Shown: positions 18,470-27,385, numbered from the stretch's first letter. The stretch is 64,000 bases of DNA from Bacillota bacterium (GCA_021806205.1 JAJZXX010000176.1:19996-83995), one strand, 5' to 3'. Notes: a model not told the origin generated them from the sequence alone. Made by a program: numbers and translations.

Positions 18470-19492
18470 ATGTCTTCGATTCGTGAAGTGCGGCTTATGC
18501 TACAAACGGCCCAGATCTGGGAAGAGGAGGGGAATCGTCTGGCCCTGTTGACGCTCGTCAACGTTAAGGGGTCGGCCTATCGACGGCCCGGGGCCAAAAT
18601 GGTGATGGCGTCTCATGGCCGTATGCAAGGGACACTGAGTGGGGGGTGCCTGGAGGGGGATCTGTTTTTGCATGCGGAACGGGCCATGAATGAAGGGACG
18701 CCGCTTCTTTGCCGGTACGACTTGACCGAAGATGAAATGTGGGGACTCGGGATTGGGTGTAAGGGACAGGTGGAGATCTGGATTGAGCCCCTGTCCATGA
18801 CCGATCCATTTTGGAAAGGGTTGTCTCAAGCGGTGACTCAGGATCAGCCGGTCATTTGGGGAGGTGAAGTACCCCTGGGGACCCGCTTTTTTGCGCCGGA
18901 GCGTGCCTTGTGGCAAGTGTCGGGCGAAAAGCCGATACCATTTGGGTGGGATGAAGTGGAATCTTACGGTTCGACGGGGGTGTCTGAAGGGTTTTGGTGG
19001 GACGTGATGCGTCCACCCGAACGTTTGATTATCGCCGGGGCCGGACATGACGCCAGGCCGGTTGCCAAGTTGGCTCAAGCGGCGGGATTTGACGTGGTCG
19101 TGCTTGACCCGCGCGATCTGGTGAATACCGATGAACACTTCCCCGGTACGGTGCATTTGGTCAAGAGCGCTCTTGAGGCGCGTGACGACGAGGTCCGCGA
19201 CAGCATGTGGGTCATCATGAACCACCATCAACGGCGCGATGAAGAAGCGCTCCAACAGGCGAGCCGCAGCCGGCCCCGTTTTGTGGGGGTGCTGGGTCCG
19301 CGCGCACGAACCGAAGAGATGATCGCACATACCAAGTTGGCGCCCGGATTGCCACTTTATAGTCCGGTGGGCTTGGATCTTGGGGCAGAGAGTCCGGACG
19401 AAGTGGCCATCAGCATCGTATCGGAACTCATGGTCGCCCGCGCCCATACCGAGGGGGGATCGCTCAATGGCCAGGACCGGATCCACCGCTGA
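18470..19492 (+). CDS. XdhC/CoxI family maturation protein
   Basis: XdhC-family protein, which binds molybdenum cofactor and helps its sulfuration and insertion into hydroxylases. The 340 residues have the N-terminal XdhC_CoxI domain (KGSAYRRPGAKMV, LSGGCLEGDL) and the C-terminal Rossmann domain (LIIAGAGHDARPVAKLA, then VGVLGPRARTEEM). It overlaps the next gene by 26 bp. Together with coxD/E/G it completes a dedicated maturation set for the enzyme. Confidence 0.92.
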   Translation: MSSIREVRLMLQTAQIWEEEGNRLALLTLVNVKGSAYRRPGAKMVMASHGRMQGTLSGGCLEGDLFLHAERAMNEGTPLLCRYDLTEDEMWGLGIGCKGQVEIWIEPLSMTDPFWKGLSQAVTQDQPVIWGGEVPLGTRFFAPERALWQVSGEKPIPFGWDEVESYGSTGVSEGFWWDVMRPPERLIIAGAGHDARPVAKLAQAAGFDVVVLDPRDLVNTDEHFPGTVHLVKSALEARDDEVRDSMWVIMNHHQRRDEEALQQASRSRPRFVGVLGPRARTEEMIAHTKLAPGLPLYSPVGLDLGAESPDEVAISIVSELMVARAHTEGGSLNGQDRIHR

Positions 19493-20093
19493 TGCCGTGG
19501 TGATTATTTTGGCGGCAGGATTGGGGCGTCGGATGGGGGGCGTGTCTAAAAAGGACTTGGCTTGGGAGGACGGATCTACCCTGCTGGACTATGCGGTCAG
19601 GCTGATCAATGAAGCCGGGATGGCCAGCCTCGCGGTGATCCACGACCCCCAGCCTGGCACCGGGATGGTCTTTAATCCCCATCCGGAACACGGCTTGTCG
19701 AGTTCGTTGCAGGTGGGGCTTGATGCGGTGCGCGAACGTTTTGGCCCGGTTCCTGTGGGGGTGTTGCTCGTCGACCAGCCCTTTGTGACGGTCAGCGATC
19801 TTCGTAAGGTGTATGACCATTTTCAGGACCGGTCTGATGTGATCCATGCCATTCGGCCCCGGTACGATGGCATTCCAGGCCACCCCGTGTTTTTTGACGC
19901 GGGTTGGGATGATGTAGTCTGGAAGCTTGACGGAGATCAAGGGCTCGGGGGCGCTTTGTTAAGCCGTCCGGATGTCGCCTGGATTGACTTGGCGGTGTCT
20001 TTTAGACCCAACCCCAGTTTTGACGTGGACACCCTAAATCGGTACGAAGAGGCCTTGGTGCTTTTAAAGGGGGAAAAGATTAATGGATCGTAA
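19467..20093 (+). CDS. MobA/MocA-like molybdopterin nucleotidyltransferase
   Basis: NTP transferase of the MobA/MocA group, likely attaching CMP to molybdopterin to give the MCD cofactor used by Cox/XO enzymes. The 208 residues carry the nucleotide-binding LAAGLGRRMGGVSK near the N-terminus and VLLVDQPFV (metal/nucleotide site). ATG 19467 has a GGGGGGAT site inside the XdhC gene; longer in-frame extensions lie wholly in that gene. It overlaps the acyl-CoA synthetase by 11 bp, so it is part of the same transcript. Confidence 0.88.
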   Translation: MARTGSTADAVVIILAAGLGRRMGGVSKKDLAWEDGSTLLDYAVRLINEAGMASLAVIHDPQPGTGMVFNPHPEHGLSSSLQVGLDAVRERFGPVPVGVLLVDQPFVTVSDLRKVYDHFQDRSDVIHAIRPRYDGIPGHPVFFDAGWDDVVWKLDGDQGLGGALLSRPDVAWIDLAVSFRPNPSFDVDTLNRYEEALVLLKGEKINGS

Positions 20094-22041
20094 GGGAAAC
20101 GACATTGTCTGGTATCCGCCTTTGGACGTGATCGCCAAAAGCCACCTTCAAGCCTTTTTGAATCAATATGGGATCGACAGTTTAGAGGGATTGCGCCGGC
20201 GGGCGGCCCAAGACCCCGCTTGGTTTTGGGACGCGGTGGTAAAGATGCTGGATTGGCCTTTTGTCGAACCGTATCACACCGTCATGGATGTCAGCCGGGG
20301 AATCCAATGGCCGCAGTGGTTCGTGGGGGGCACCTCTAATGTCGCCTTGGCGGCTTTGGACCGCCATGTTCAAGACGGTCGGGGATCGCAATGGGCCCTA
20401 ATCGAAGAGACCGAACCCGGCCGGATTCGTCATCTGACGTATTCTGATCTCAGACAAGCGGCCGACCGTTTGGCTTACGGCTTGGAGGCTCTAGGCGTAG
20501 GAGCGCAGGATCGCATCGCCCTGTATTTGCCTATGGGTGAGCAGGCGGTCACGGCTCTGATGGCCGCGGCTAAAGTCGGCTGCGTAGTGGTTCCTATCTT
20601 TTCGGGATATGGGGCCCCGGCTGTGGCAACGCGGCTTTCAGACTCCGGCGCTAAACTCGTGATAACCGCAGACGGCTTTACGCGCCGGGGCCGGGTCGTG
20701 GAGATGAAGCAAGAGTCTGACAAGGCCATCGATCAAGCGGCGACGGTAATGCACCAGATTGTGGTGCGGCGTCTGGGCCTGCCGATTGCCATGCGGCCGG
20801 ATCGCGATCGAGACTGGGACGAGATATTGGCTAAGGCACCGGTCAAACCGTACCCGACCAAGGCGGTGGCCAGCGAAACGCCCCTGATGGTTATTTACAC
20901 CTCCGGGACCACAGGTCGGCCCAAGGGCGCTGTGCATCCGCACTTGGGATTCCCTTTAAAAGCCACTCAGGATCTCTGGCATGCCTTTGATTTAAAGCCA
21001 GACGACATCTTGTTTTGGTATACCGACATGGGCTGGATGATGGGCCCTTGGATGGTGTATGGGGGATTGGTGACTGGCTGTACTCTTGTGCTGTACGATG
21101 GAACCCCGGACTTTCCCAATGCGTCGCGGCTGTGGGATATGATTGAGCGTCATCAGGTGAGTGTGTTCGGAATTTCCCCGACCGCGATAAGGGGGCTCAT
21201 GGCGCATGGGGATCAGCCGTTAGCGGGGCATCGCCTGGACTCATTGAGGGTGTTGGGATCGTCCGGGGAGCCTTGGAACCCCGATCCCTGGCATTGGTTT
21301 TTTCAAAAGGTAGGTCAGGGGCGTTGCCCCATTATTAACTATAGCGGCGGCACCGAGATTTCTGGAGGTATTTTAAGCGCCTTTGTGACTGAGCCGCAAA
21401 AGCCTACCGCGTTTAACGGTCCGATTCCTGGCATGGTGGCGGAGGTGGTTGACCAATCGGGTCAACCCACCGAGAATCAAGTGGGGGAACTCGTGATTCG
21501 TGCGCCTTGGCCTGGCATGACTCGGGGATTTTGGGGGGACAAAGACCGCTATTGGGACGCTTATTGGAGCCGGTGGCCGAATGTGTGGGTGCATGGCGAT
21601 TATGCCAAGATAGATGCCGACGGATTTTGGTATATTGTAGGTCGGAGTGACGATACCATTAAAGTGGCCGGAAAGCGCCTAGGACCGGCAGAAGTCGAGT
21701 CGGTGCTGGTCTCGCACCCAGCCGTCCTGGAGGCTTGCGCCATTGGAGTGCCTGATGAGGTCAAAGGGGAAGGTTTGGTATGCTTTGTCGTCATAAAAGA
21801 TAGTTATACTGAGGCCAAAGGCTTGCCGGATCTCCTGCAAGAATATGTGGCACACCATATGGGCCGGGCCTTAAAACCCCAGGCTCTCTTTTTAGTCCCA
21901 GAACTGGCCAAGACTCGCAATGGCAAGGTGGTGCGACGGGCGATCAAGGCCAGCTATTTGGGCCTCCAGCAACAGGATTTGTCGGCCGTGGAGAATGTCG
22001 ACGCGCTTGAGGCAGTGCGTTTAGCGGGAAAATCGGGATAG
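20083..22041 (+). CDS. AMP-forming acyl-CoA synthetase (acetyl/propionyl-CoA synthetase-like)
   Basis: Adenylate-forming ligase of 652 residues, close in layout to acetyl-CoA synthetases: an N-terminal extension, the P-loop MVIYTSGTTGRPKGAV (near residue 268), YTDMGWMMGPW, GRSDDTIKVAGKRLGPAEVE, and a C-terminal RNGKVVRRAI with the lysine acetylated by Pat enzymes in this family. The acid activated is unknown. It overlaps the MobA-like gene by 11 bp and precedes a hydrolase, so the molybdenum hydroxylase and the ligase may act in one pathway, possibly with a CoA thioester as hydroxylase substrate. Confidence 0.88.
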   Translation: MDRKGNDIVWYPPLDVIAKSHLQAFLNQYGIDSLEGLRRRAAQDPAWFWDAVVKMLDWPFVEPYHTVMDVSRGIQWPQWFVGGTSNVALAALDRHVQDGRGSQWALIEETEPGRIRHLTYSDLRQAADRLAYGLEALGVGAQDRIALYLPMGEQAVTALMAAAKVGCVVVPIFSGYGAPAVATRLSDSGAKLVITADGFTRRGRVVEMKQESDKAIDQAATVMHQIVVRRLGLPIAMRPDRDRDWDEILAKAPVKPYPTKAVASETPLMVIYTSGTTGRPKGAVHPHLGFPLKATQDLWHAFDLKPDDILFWYTDMGWMMGPWMVYGGLVTGCTLVLYDGTPDFPNASRLWDMIERHQVSVFGISPTAIRGLMAHGDQPLAGHRLDSLRVLGSSGEPWNPDPWHWFFQKVGQGRCPIINYSGGTEISGGILSAFVTEPQKPTAFNGPIPGMVAEVVDQSGQPTENQVGELVIRAPWPGMTRGFWGDKDRYWDAYWSRWPNVWVHGDYAKIDADGFWYIVGRSDDTIKVAGKRLGPAEVESVLVSHPAVLEACAIGVPDEVKGEGLVCFVVIKDSYTEAKGLPDLLQEYVAHHMGRALKPQALFLVPELAKTRNGKVVRRAIKASYLGLQQQDLSAVENVDALEAVRLAGKSG

Positions 22042-22052
22042 GGGGCACCGAC

Positions 22053-22829
22053 ATGCTTAGAACCGATAGTGGGCTGAAGTATTTTAGCGGGGGACAAGGT
22101 ATGGAAGCCGTCATCTGCCATCCCAGTCTAGGGCTGGGACGGTTTTTGTTTTATCGCATGCTGCCATCACTATCGCGGCGGTATCGCGTTTTTACCTATG
22201 ACCCGCGTGGTATTGGAGACAATGAGGCCCTCGATCCGAGCCTTTCCGCCTGGGTGGAGGATGTCGGGCAACTAATGGAGATAGCCGATTGCCCCTGCCA
22301 CTTGATAGGAGTCTCGTTGGGGACCTGGGTGATGAGTCGGGCCGCCGTGGCCTGGCCGGACCGGATGGGCCGACTGGTGCTCATGGGTGCGACTAGAGAG
22401 TTTGAGGACGGCGTCCAACAAGTTCAAGCGCGCCGTCAGGAACTAAGCCAGACTCCCGGATCCATGGAGGATTTTGCCCGCCGTTATGCGGATAGTACCC
22501 TGGCGGACTTTGTGGATGGGGAATTGAAAGAGCAGCTTATTGTGGATATGACGACATGCGATCCCCAACGCTACTTAAGCGCGATGGCCGAAATTTACTT
22601 GACGAGCAATGCTGCGGTCTTTCCCCGGATCAAGGTCCCAACTCTAATTGTGGTGGGGACGCGAGATACCAGGACAAGCCCGGCTGACGCCGATGCAGCG
22701 GCGAGCCTGATACCGAAGAGTCAGGTCCGGGTCGTGCCCGATGCGGGCCATTTGGCACTGTTAGACCAACCACGCCGAATTCAGGATTTAGTGGAAGCTT
22801 TTTTGGCAACGGGGGAGCTCGATGTCTGA
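22053..22829 (+). CDS. Alpha/beta hydrolase (lactonase or thioesterase type)
   Basis: A 258-residue alpha/beta hydrolase resembling 3-oxoadipate enol-lactonase (PcaD). The nucleophile elbow is LIGVSLGTWVM, with aspartate and VPDAGHLALLDQP supplying the rest of the triad. It sits 12 bp after the acyl-CoA synthetase and overlaps the sensor kinase by 1 bp (TGATG), so it belongs to the same operon. The substrate is unknown; hydrolysis of a lactone or acyl-CoA formed by the preceding enzymes is an inference from context. Confidence 0.82.
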   Translation: MLRTDSGLKYFSGGQGMEAVICHPSLGLGRFLFYRMLPSLSRRYRVFTYDPRGIGDNEALDPSLSAWVEDVGQLMEIADCPCHLIGVSLGTWVMSRAAVAWPDRMGRLVLMGATREFEDGVQQVQARRQELSQTPGSMEDFARRYADSTLADFVDGELKEQLIVDMTTCDPQRYLSAMAEIYLTSNAAVFPRIKVPTLIVVGTRDTRTSPADADAAASLIPKSQVRVVPDAGHLALLDQPRRIQDLVEAFLATGELDV

Positions 22830-23722
22830 TGGAAGACCATCTGCGCACCGTATGGCTGAAAACGCTCACCATTGTGGGCCCTACGTTATTTGTGGCGGTC
22901 GGCGAGTTCGTGCGCGAAGTTTACTTACGCAAGCACTTGCCCCATTATATGGTGAGTGCCATTGCCGTGGCCACTACATTGGTGGCGGCGGTAGTCTTTT
23001 CTTGGTATATGTTCCGGGCCCTGGAGGGGTTGGAAACCGAGCGGCGCACGTTTAAAGAGGCGCTCTTATCGCTTAAGGAGCGGGAGCGGTTGGCACGCGA
23101 GATGCACGATGGGTTGTCGCAAAATTTATCCGTGCTTAAGCTAGAAGCATACAAGCTTAAAGGATTGGTTCATGAGCAGCCAGAATTGTTAGAGACAATA
23201 GATAGCTTAGATAAGCTTATCAATCAAACCTATCTCGAAGTGCGTCAAACCTTGTATGATTTGAGGGCTAGCCAACGGCTGGATGAAGGGTTTTGGCCCA
23301 CCATTGATCGCCAGATCCAAGAGTTTCGGCGTCAAACCGGGGTCGAGGTTGTGGTTCAATCGTCGATGGCATCTCAGGAGCCCTGGAGTCAACTGGCATC
23401 GGTGCATATATTGCGGATAGTGCAAGAGGCCCTGACCAATGTGCGCAAGCATGCCGGGGCGAGTACGGTGGTGCTAACGTGCCGGGAAGCGGGCGTGGGG
23501 GTCGAATTCACGATTCACGATGATGGATGCGGGTTTGCTGCGAGACCCACGGGGAGCGACGATCGGTACGGACTCTTCGTGATGCAGGAGCGTGCGGAAT
23601 CGGTAGGGGGACGATTGCACGTGGAGAGTCAACCGGGTAAGGGCACGACCGTGACGTGGGTGGTTCCCCGGGAAGGGAGGCGCAATATCGGTGCCAAAGG
23701 CGCGGCTCATGTTGGTGGATGA
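22829..23722 (+). CDS. NarL-type sensor histidine kinase
   Basis: HisKA_3/HATPase_c kinase of 297 residues. There are two predicted membrane helices (about residues 8-30 and 42-62) with almost no extracytoplasmic loop, so it probably senses within the membrane or cytoplasm, as LiaS-like kinases do. The H-box is RLAREMHDGLSQNL (His near residue 94), and the ATP lid has DDGCGF and GKGTTVTW. It overlaps the response regulator by 32 bp. Its operon position suggests control of the cox/acyl-CoA locus. Confidence 0.9.
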   Translation: MEDHLRTVWLKTLTIVGPTLFVAVGEFVREVYLRKHLPHYMVSAIAVATTLVAAVVFSWYMFRALEGLETERRTFKEALLSLKERERLAREMHDGLSQNLSVLKLEAYKLKGLVHEQPELLETIDSLDKLINQTYLEVRQTLYDLRASQRLDEGFWPTIDRQIQEFRRQTGVEVVVQSSMASQEPWSQLASVHILRIVQEALTNVRKHAGASTVVLTCREAGVGVEFTIHDDGCGFAARPTGSDDRYGLFVMQERAESVGGRLHVESQPGKGTTVTWVVPREGRRNIGAKGAAHVGG

Positions 23723-24347
23723 TCATGTGCTGTTTCGCTCGTCGTTGGCTCAATTAATCGGCCAAGAGTCTGATCTGGCTGTGGTTGGGGTTGCTATAAG
23801 CGGCCATGAGGCAGTTGCAAGGGTGCATGATATCCGACCGGATTTAGTGCTAATGGACATCAACATGCAGAACGGAGACGGCATATGGGCCACGCGTCTC
23901 CTTAAAGAGCAAGATCCTGACTTGAAGGTTTGCATGCTGACGGCTAGCGACGACGATGAGTTTTTGCTGGAGGCTATCCGCGCCGGCGCTCAAGGCTACC
24001 TCATCAAACACATGGATCCCCAAGAGTTTGTTCAAGAGATTCGGCGCCAACTGTATGGAGATCCCATTGTTTCTGAAGAGGTGGCCGCCAAAATTGTGCG
24101 GGCGGTTTCATCATCAGAGCGACCCAAGGAATGGGATGGCGACCCTCTGTCCGCATTTACCGCTAGAGAGACCGATGTTTTAAAGTGGGTGGGTCAGGGC
24201 AAAACCAACCGCCAAATCGCCGAGATCCTGGGCATTGCCGAAAACACCGTTAAAAACCACCTACGCAACATTTTACAAAAACTTCACTTGGATAATCGGG
24301 TGCAAGTGGCCGCGTTTGCCATCCGGCGCGGGCTTGCGGACGATTAG
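23691..24347 (+). CDS. NarL/FixJ-family response regulator
   Basis: A 218-residue regulator with an N-terminal receiver domain (LMLVDDH acidic pocket, phospho-acceptor in LVLMDINMQNGDG, IKH lysine segment) and a C-terminal LuxR-type helix-turn-helix (FTARETDVLKWVGQGKTN, IAENTVKNHLRNILQKL). It starts with GTG 23691 inside the kinase gene after GGGAGG. It is the cognate partner of the preceding kinase. Confidence 0.93.
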   Translation: MPKARLMLVDDHVLFRSSLAQLIGQESDLAVVGVAISGHEAVARVHDIRPDLVLMDINMQNGDGIWATRLLKEQDPDLKVCMLTASDDDEFLLEAIRAGAQGYLIKHMDPQEFVQEIRRQLYGDPIVSEEVAAKIVRAVSSSERPKEWDGDPLSAFTARETDVLKWVGQGKTNRQIAEILGIAENTVKNHLRNILQKLHLDNRVQVAAFAIRRGLADD

Positions 24348-24361
24348 AAGGAGGAGACGGC

Positions 24362-25114
24362 GTGGGGGATCGTGAGATGACGCTCACCGAGCATCTTACC
24401 GAACTGCGGCAACGCATCGTCATTATCGTTGCGACTGTCGGGGTGTTGTTCTTGGGGGGGTTCTGGGCGTCGCGCCCGGTCCTGCACTGGCTAGTCCAAC
24501 GTGCCCACGTCAAGCATATTGTCGTGATCGGTGTTCCCGAGGCATTTTTCGCCTTAATCAAAGTGGACCTGATGATGTCGTTGGTGGTCGCGTCGCCCTT
24601 GATGCTGTATCAAATATCGGCTTTCGTTTTGCCTGGCCTGACGGATACGGAACGACGGGTGGTAGCCCTGGTGGTGGGTCCGGGTCTGGCCTTGTTTTTG
24701 GCTGGCATGGCCGGAGGGTTTTTTATCTTTGTGCCGTTGGTGTTGCACGTCATGCTTACCTTTGTGGGGCCCGGCGTGGGCGAGTTCTGGTCGTTGTCCA
24801 ATTATCTGAACTTTGTCATCTACCTCACCATTCCTTTTGGTTTTATGGCGGAACTGCCCTTGGTGTCGGGTGTCATGGCGCATTTGGGACTCATCCAGCC
24901 TTCTATGTTTCGCCGCTATCGCCGGTACGCGATTGTCGTGGCTTTTCTCATCGCCGCAATTATTGCCCCGCCGGACGCTCTGTCCATGTTGGTCATCGGT
25001 TCCGCCATCTACCTGGTTTATGAGGTTAGTCACATGGTGGCGCGAATCTTTTACCGCCCGGATAGCGCCAGCACGGAGACTCTTCCGGAGCCTTGGGGCG
25101 AAAATAATCCGTAG
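24362..25114 (+). CDS. tatC: Twin-arginine translocase subunit TatC
   Basis: Polytopic receptor of the Tat pathway that exports folded, often cofactor-bearing proteins. The 250 residues begin with the conserved cytoplasmic MTLTEHLTELRQRI and have six hydrophobic segments, with FALIKVDLMMSLVVASPLMLYQ matching the TatC core. The start is GTG 24362 with AGGAGGAG just upstream, only 14 bp after the regulator. No tatA/tatB is in the window. Location after a molybdenum-enzyme locus is suggestive, although Cox enzymes themselves usually lack Tat signals. Confidence 0.94.
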   Translation: MGDREMTLTEHLTELRQRIVIIVATVGVLFLGGFWASRPVLHWLVQRAHVKHIVVIGVPEAFFALIKVDLMMSLVVASPLMLYQISAFVLPGLTDTERRVVALVVGPGLALFLAGMAGGFFIFVPLVLHVMLTFVGPGVGEFWSLSNYLNFVIYLTIPFGFMAELPLVSGVMAHLGLIQPSMFRRYRRYAIVVAFLIAAIIAPPDALSMLVIGSAIYLVYEVSHMVARIFYRPDSASTETLPEPWGENNP

Positions 25115-25174
25115 GGTTATTTTAGATGGGTTGATGCCTTGTTAAATTCTCCTGGCCAATCCGAATACTTGCAC

Positions 25175-25203
25175 TTGGCAAGGAATTTGCCAACGGTTAC
25201 ACT
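25175..25203 (+). promoter_or_regulatory. Promoter with embedded operator palindrome for the Fe-S oxidoreductase gene
   Basis: TTGGCA (25175-25180) and TACACT (25198-25203) are spaced by 17 bp. A perfect inverted repeat TTGGCAA-N5-TTGCCAA (25175-25193) coincides with the -35 and spacer, the position expected of a repressor operator. Confidence 0.6.
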
Positions 25204-25228
25204 GACCAGGTGGAAGGAGGGACCTCGC

Positions 25229-27223
25229 ATGGGTGTCAATCATGTGCTCTTTATCGTTACCTTTATTTTTGCCCTATTATGGTTCGGATTATTAGTCCAG
25301 GAAAAATGGAGCTATGTCATGCTGGGGCAGCCCGCGGACCGTAGTCAGAATAAGGGCCAGCGCTGGCGAAGCGTGGGCGTTTTCGTATTTGGTCAAAAGC
25401 GGTTGTTCAAAGACAAGTATTCCGGGCCTATGCATTTTGCGATTTTTTGGGGTTTTCTGATCCTAACGATCGGATCGGTGATTTTTCTCATCCGCGGTCT
25501 CTTTCCCTGGGTGGGAGGTCTAAGGGGGACACCGGAAGATGTCTTAAACGTGGCCACCGACATCATGGCCGTGGCCGTCTTGATTGCGCTTTTTATGGCA
25601 GCGTACAAACGATATGTCATTCGGCCCAAACGGTTGGTGCGCAACTTTGATGCGTTGGCGGTCCTAATTCTGATCGCGATTGTGGTGCTGTCCGACGTCG
25701 CGATCGAGTCATTCGGATTAGCACTGCACCCCCATGCGGGTTGGGCGCCGATCGGCAGTCTCTTGGCAGCTTGGTTTCGAGGATTTGGCGTGGGACCGGA
25801 CCGCACGGGCGTATTGGTGGCCGACTGGATTAAATTACTCTCGTTGATGGGCTTTCTCGTCTATCTCCCTTACTCTAAGCACTTCCATTTGTTCGTCGCG
25901 CCTTTGAATATCTACCATCGCAATTTAGAGCCATTAGGCCGTCTGCCTAGTTTAGATTTGGAGGATGAACAAGCCGAGTCGTTTGGTGTCGGCCAAGTCA
26001 CCGATCTCACCTGGACGGATTTGATGGACGCCTACGCGTGTGTCCAGTGTGGTCGCTGTACGGAGCAATGTCCCGCCAATTACACGGACAAGCACCTTTC
26101 CCCTAAACAAATCATGGTGGACTTAAGGCATCAACTCGAGGCGGTCGGCCCGATTCTGAACACACCCGAGGCGGCGCGCACCCAAGCCGAGCAAGAGCGA
26201 CTGGAACTCCCGATGGCGGGAGGGGTCACCCCCGCCGAAGACTTGTGGGCGTGCACGACGTGCGGAGCCTGTGTGGAAGCCTGCCCAGTCTTTGATGAGC
26301 ATGTCGTCAAGATTGTCGGGATGCGCAGGCACCTGGTATTAACCCAGGGGGAAATGCCTGATGAAGCCCAAATGTTCTTTAAAAATGTGGAGAACGCCGG
26401 CAATCCCTGGGGCCTGGGGTTAGATAAGCGGCAGCAGTTCGCCCAGGAATTGGGGATTAAAGACCTATCGCGGGGCGAGACAGCCGAGGTTCTGTATTGG
26501 ATGGGATGCGCGGCCACCTATGATGATCGGGCCCGCAAGGTAGCTCAGGCGACGGTGAACCTCATGAAATCGGCGAACATCGATGTCGGCGTGTTGGGCG
26601 CCCGCGAGACCTGCAATGGGGAAGCAGCCCGGCGTATGGGCAACGAATATCTCTTTCAGACGCTGGCGCAGCAGAACGTGGAAACGCTCAACGATTTGGG
26701 TGTCAAGACGATTGTCACTACTTGCCCCCATTGCTTTAACACGCTGAAGAACGAATACCCATTCTTTGGGGGAGAATATGAGGTCATTCATCATAGTGAA
26801 TATCTATCGCGGCTAGTGGCACAAGGACAGTTAACCCCACATGGGAACGACACTGTAGCGACGGTTACCTATCACGACTCGTGCTACTTAGGGCGGTACA
26901 ACGACATCTTTGACGAACCCCGCGACGTGTTAAAGTCGGTTCCCGGCCTGAACATGGTCGAGATGGATCGCAATCGCGAAAAGAGCTTTTGCTGCGGGGC
27001 CGGCGGTGGTCGCATGTGGATGGAAGAAAAGGTAGGTCAGAAGATTAACCAAGCGCGAACCGAACAGGCCTTGGCGACCGGTGCGGGCACGATTGCGACG
27101 GCATGCCCCTTTTGCCTAACCATGATGCGCGACGGAGTCCAATCCCTCGGAGCGGAAGAGACCGTTCAGGTAAAGGACTTCTCGGAAATATTGGCGGAGA
27201 ATATTTTGCCCATGGCGCACTAG
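25229..27223 (+). CDS. Membrane Fe-S oxidoreductase, FadF/EMO type (ETF:menaquinone oxidoreductase candidate)
   Basis: A 664-residue fusion of a NarI-like membrane cytochrome domain (five hydrophobic helices, about residues 5-225) with a HdrD/GlpC-like cytoplasmic part. That part has two [4Fe-4S] motifs (CVQCGRCTEQCP, CTTCGACVEACP) and two cysteine-rich CCG domains (CPHCFNTL and SFCCGAGGGRMW). This layout is that of B. subtilis FadF and of the proposed EtfAB:menaquinone oxidoreductase (EMO), which carries beta-oxidation electrons to menaquinone. ATG 25229 follows GGAGGGAC. etfBA and the men operon in the same window fit this role. Confidence 0.87.
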   Translation: MGVNHVLFIVTFIFALLWFGLLVQEKWSYVMLGQPADRSQNKGQRWRSVGVFVFGQKRLFKDKYSGPMHFAIFWGFLILTIGSVIFLIRGLFPWVGGLRGTPEDVLNVATDIMAVAVLIALFMAAYKRYVIRPKRLVRNFDALAVLILIAIVVLSDVAIESFGLALHPHAGWAPIGSLLAAWFRGFGVGPDRTGVLVADWIKLLSLMGFLVYLPYSKHFHLFVAPLNIYHRNLEPLGRLPSLDLEDEQAESFGVGQVTDLTWTDLMDAYACVQCGRCTEQCPANYTDKHLSPKQIMVDLRHQLEAVGPILNTPEAARTQAEQERLELPMAGGVTPAEDLWACTTCGACVEACPVFDEHVVKIVGMRRHLVLTQGEMPDEAQMFFKNVENAGNPWGLGLDKRQQFAQELGIKDLSRGETAEVLYWMGCAATYDDRARKVAQATVNLMKSANIDVGVLGARETCNGEAARRMGNEYLFQTLAQQNVETLNDLGVKTIVTTCPHCFNTLKNEYPFFGGEYEVIHHSEYLSRLVAQGQLTPHGNDTVATVTYHDSCYLGRYNDIFDEPRDVLKSVPGLNMVEMDRNREKSFCCGAGGGRMWMEEKVGQKINQARTEQALATGAGTIATACPFCLTMMRDGVQSLGAEETVQVKDFSEILAENILPMAH

Positions 27224-27308
27224 GCGATTGGCGGAGAACGACTTCGGGGGAATTTCAGGCGTCGGCTTGAAGCACTCTGTAGGGCATTGTATAAGGCGAT
27301 GGGGCTGG

Positions 27309-27328
27309 CACATAAGTATACGTATGTG
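27309..27328. repeat. 20-bp near-perfect palindrome
   Basis: CACATAaGTATACgTATGTG is symmetrical except at one position pair. It lies in the 210-bp gap between the Fe-S oxidoreductase and the convergent GH18 gene. It could be a protein-binding site; the function is unknown. Confidence 0.35.
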
Positions 27329-27385
27329 AGGCATGAAACTTAGACTCGGCTCGATCTGAGCGAGAAATTCCTTGGCATAAATAAT

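Noticed and set aside
18500-19486. 328-codon open frame antisense to the XdhC gene.
   Set aside because: It mirrors a well-supported gene, has no ribosome site and reads as low-complexity shadow sequence.
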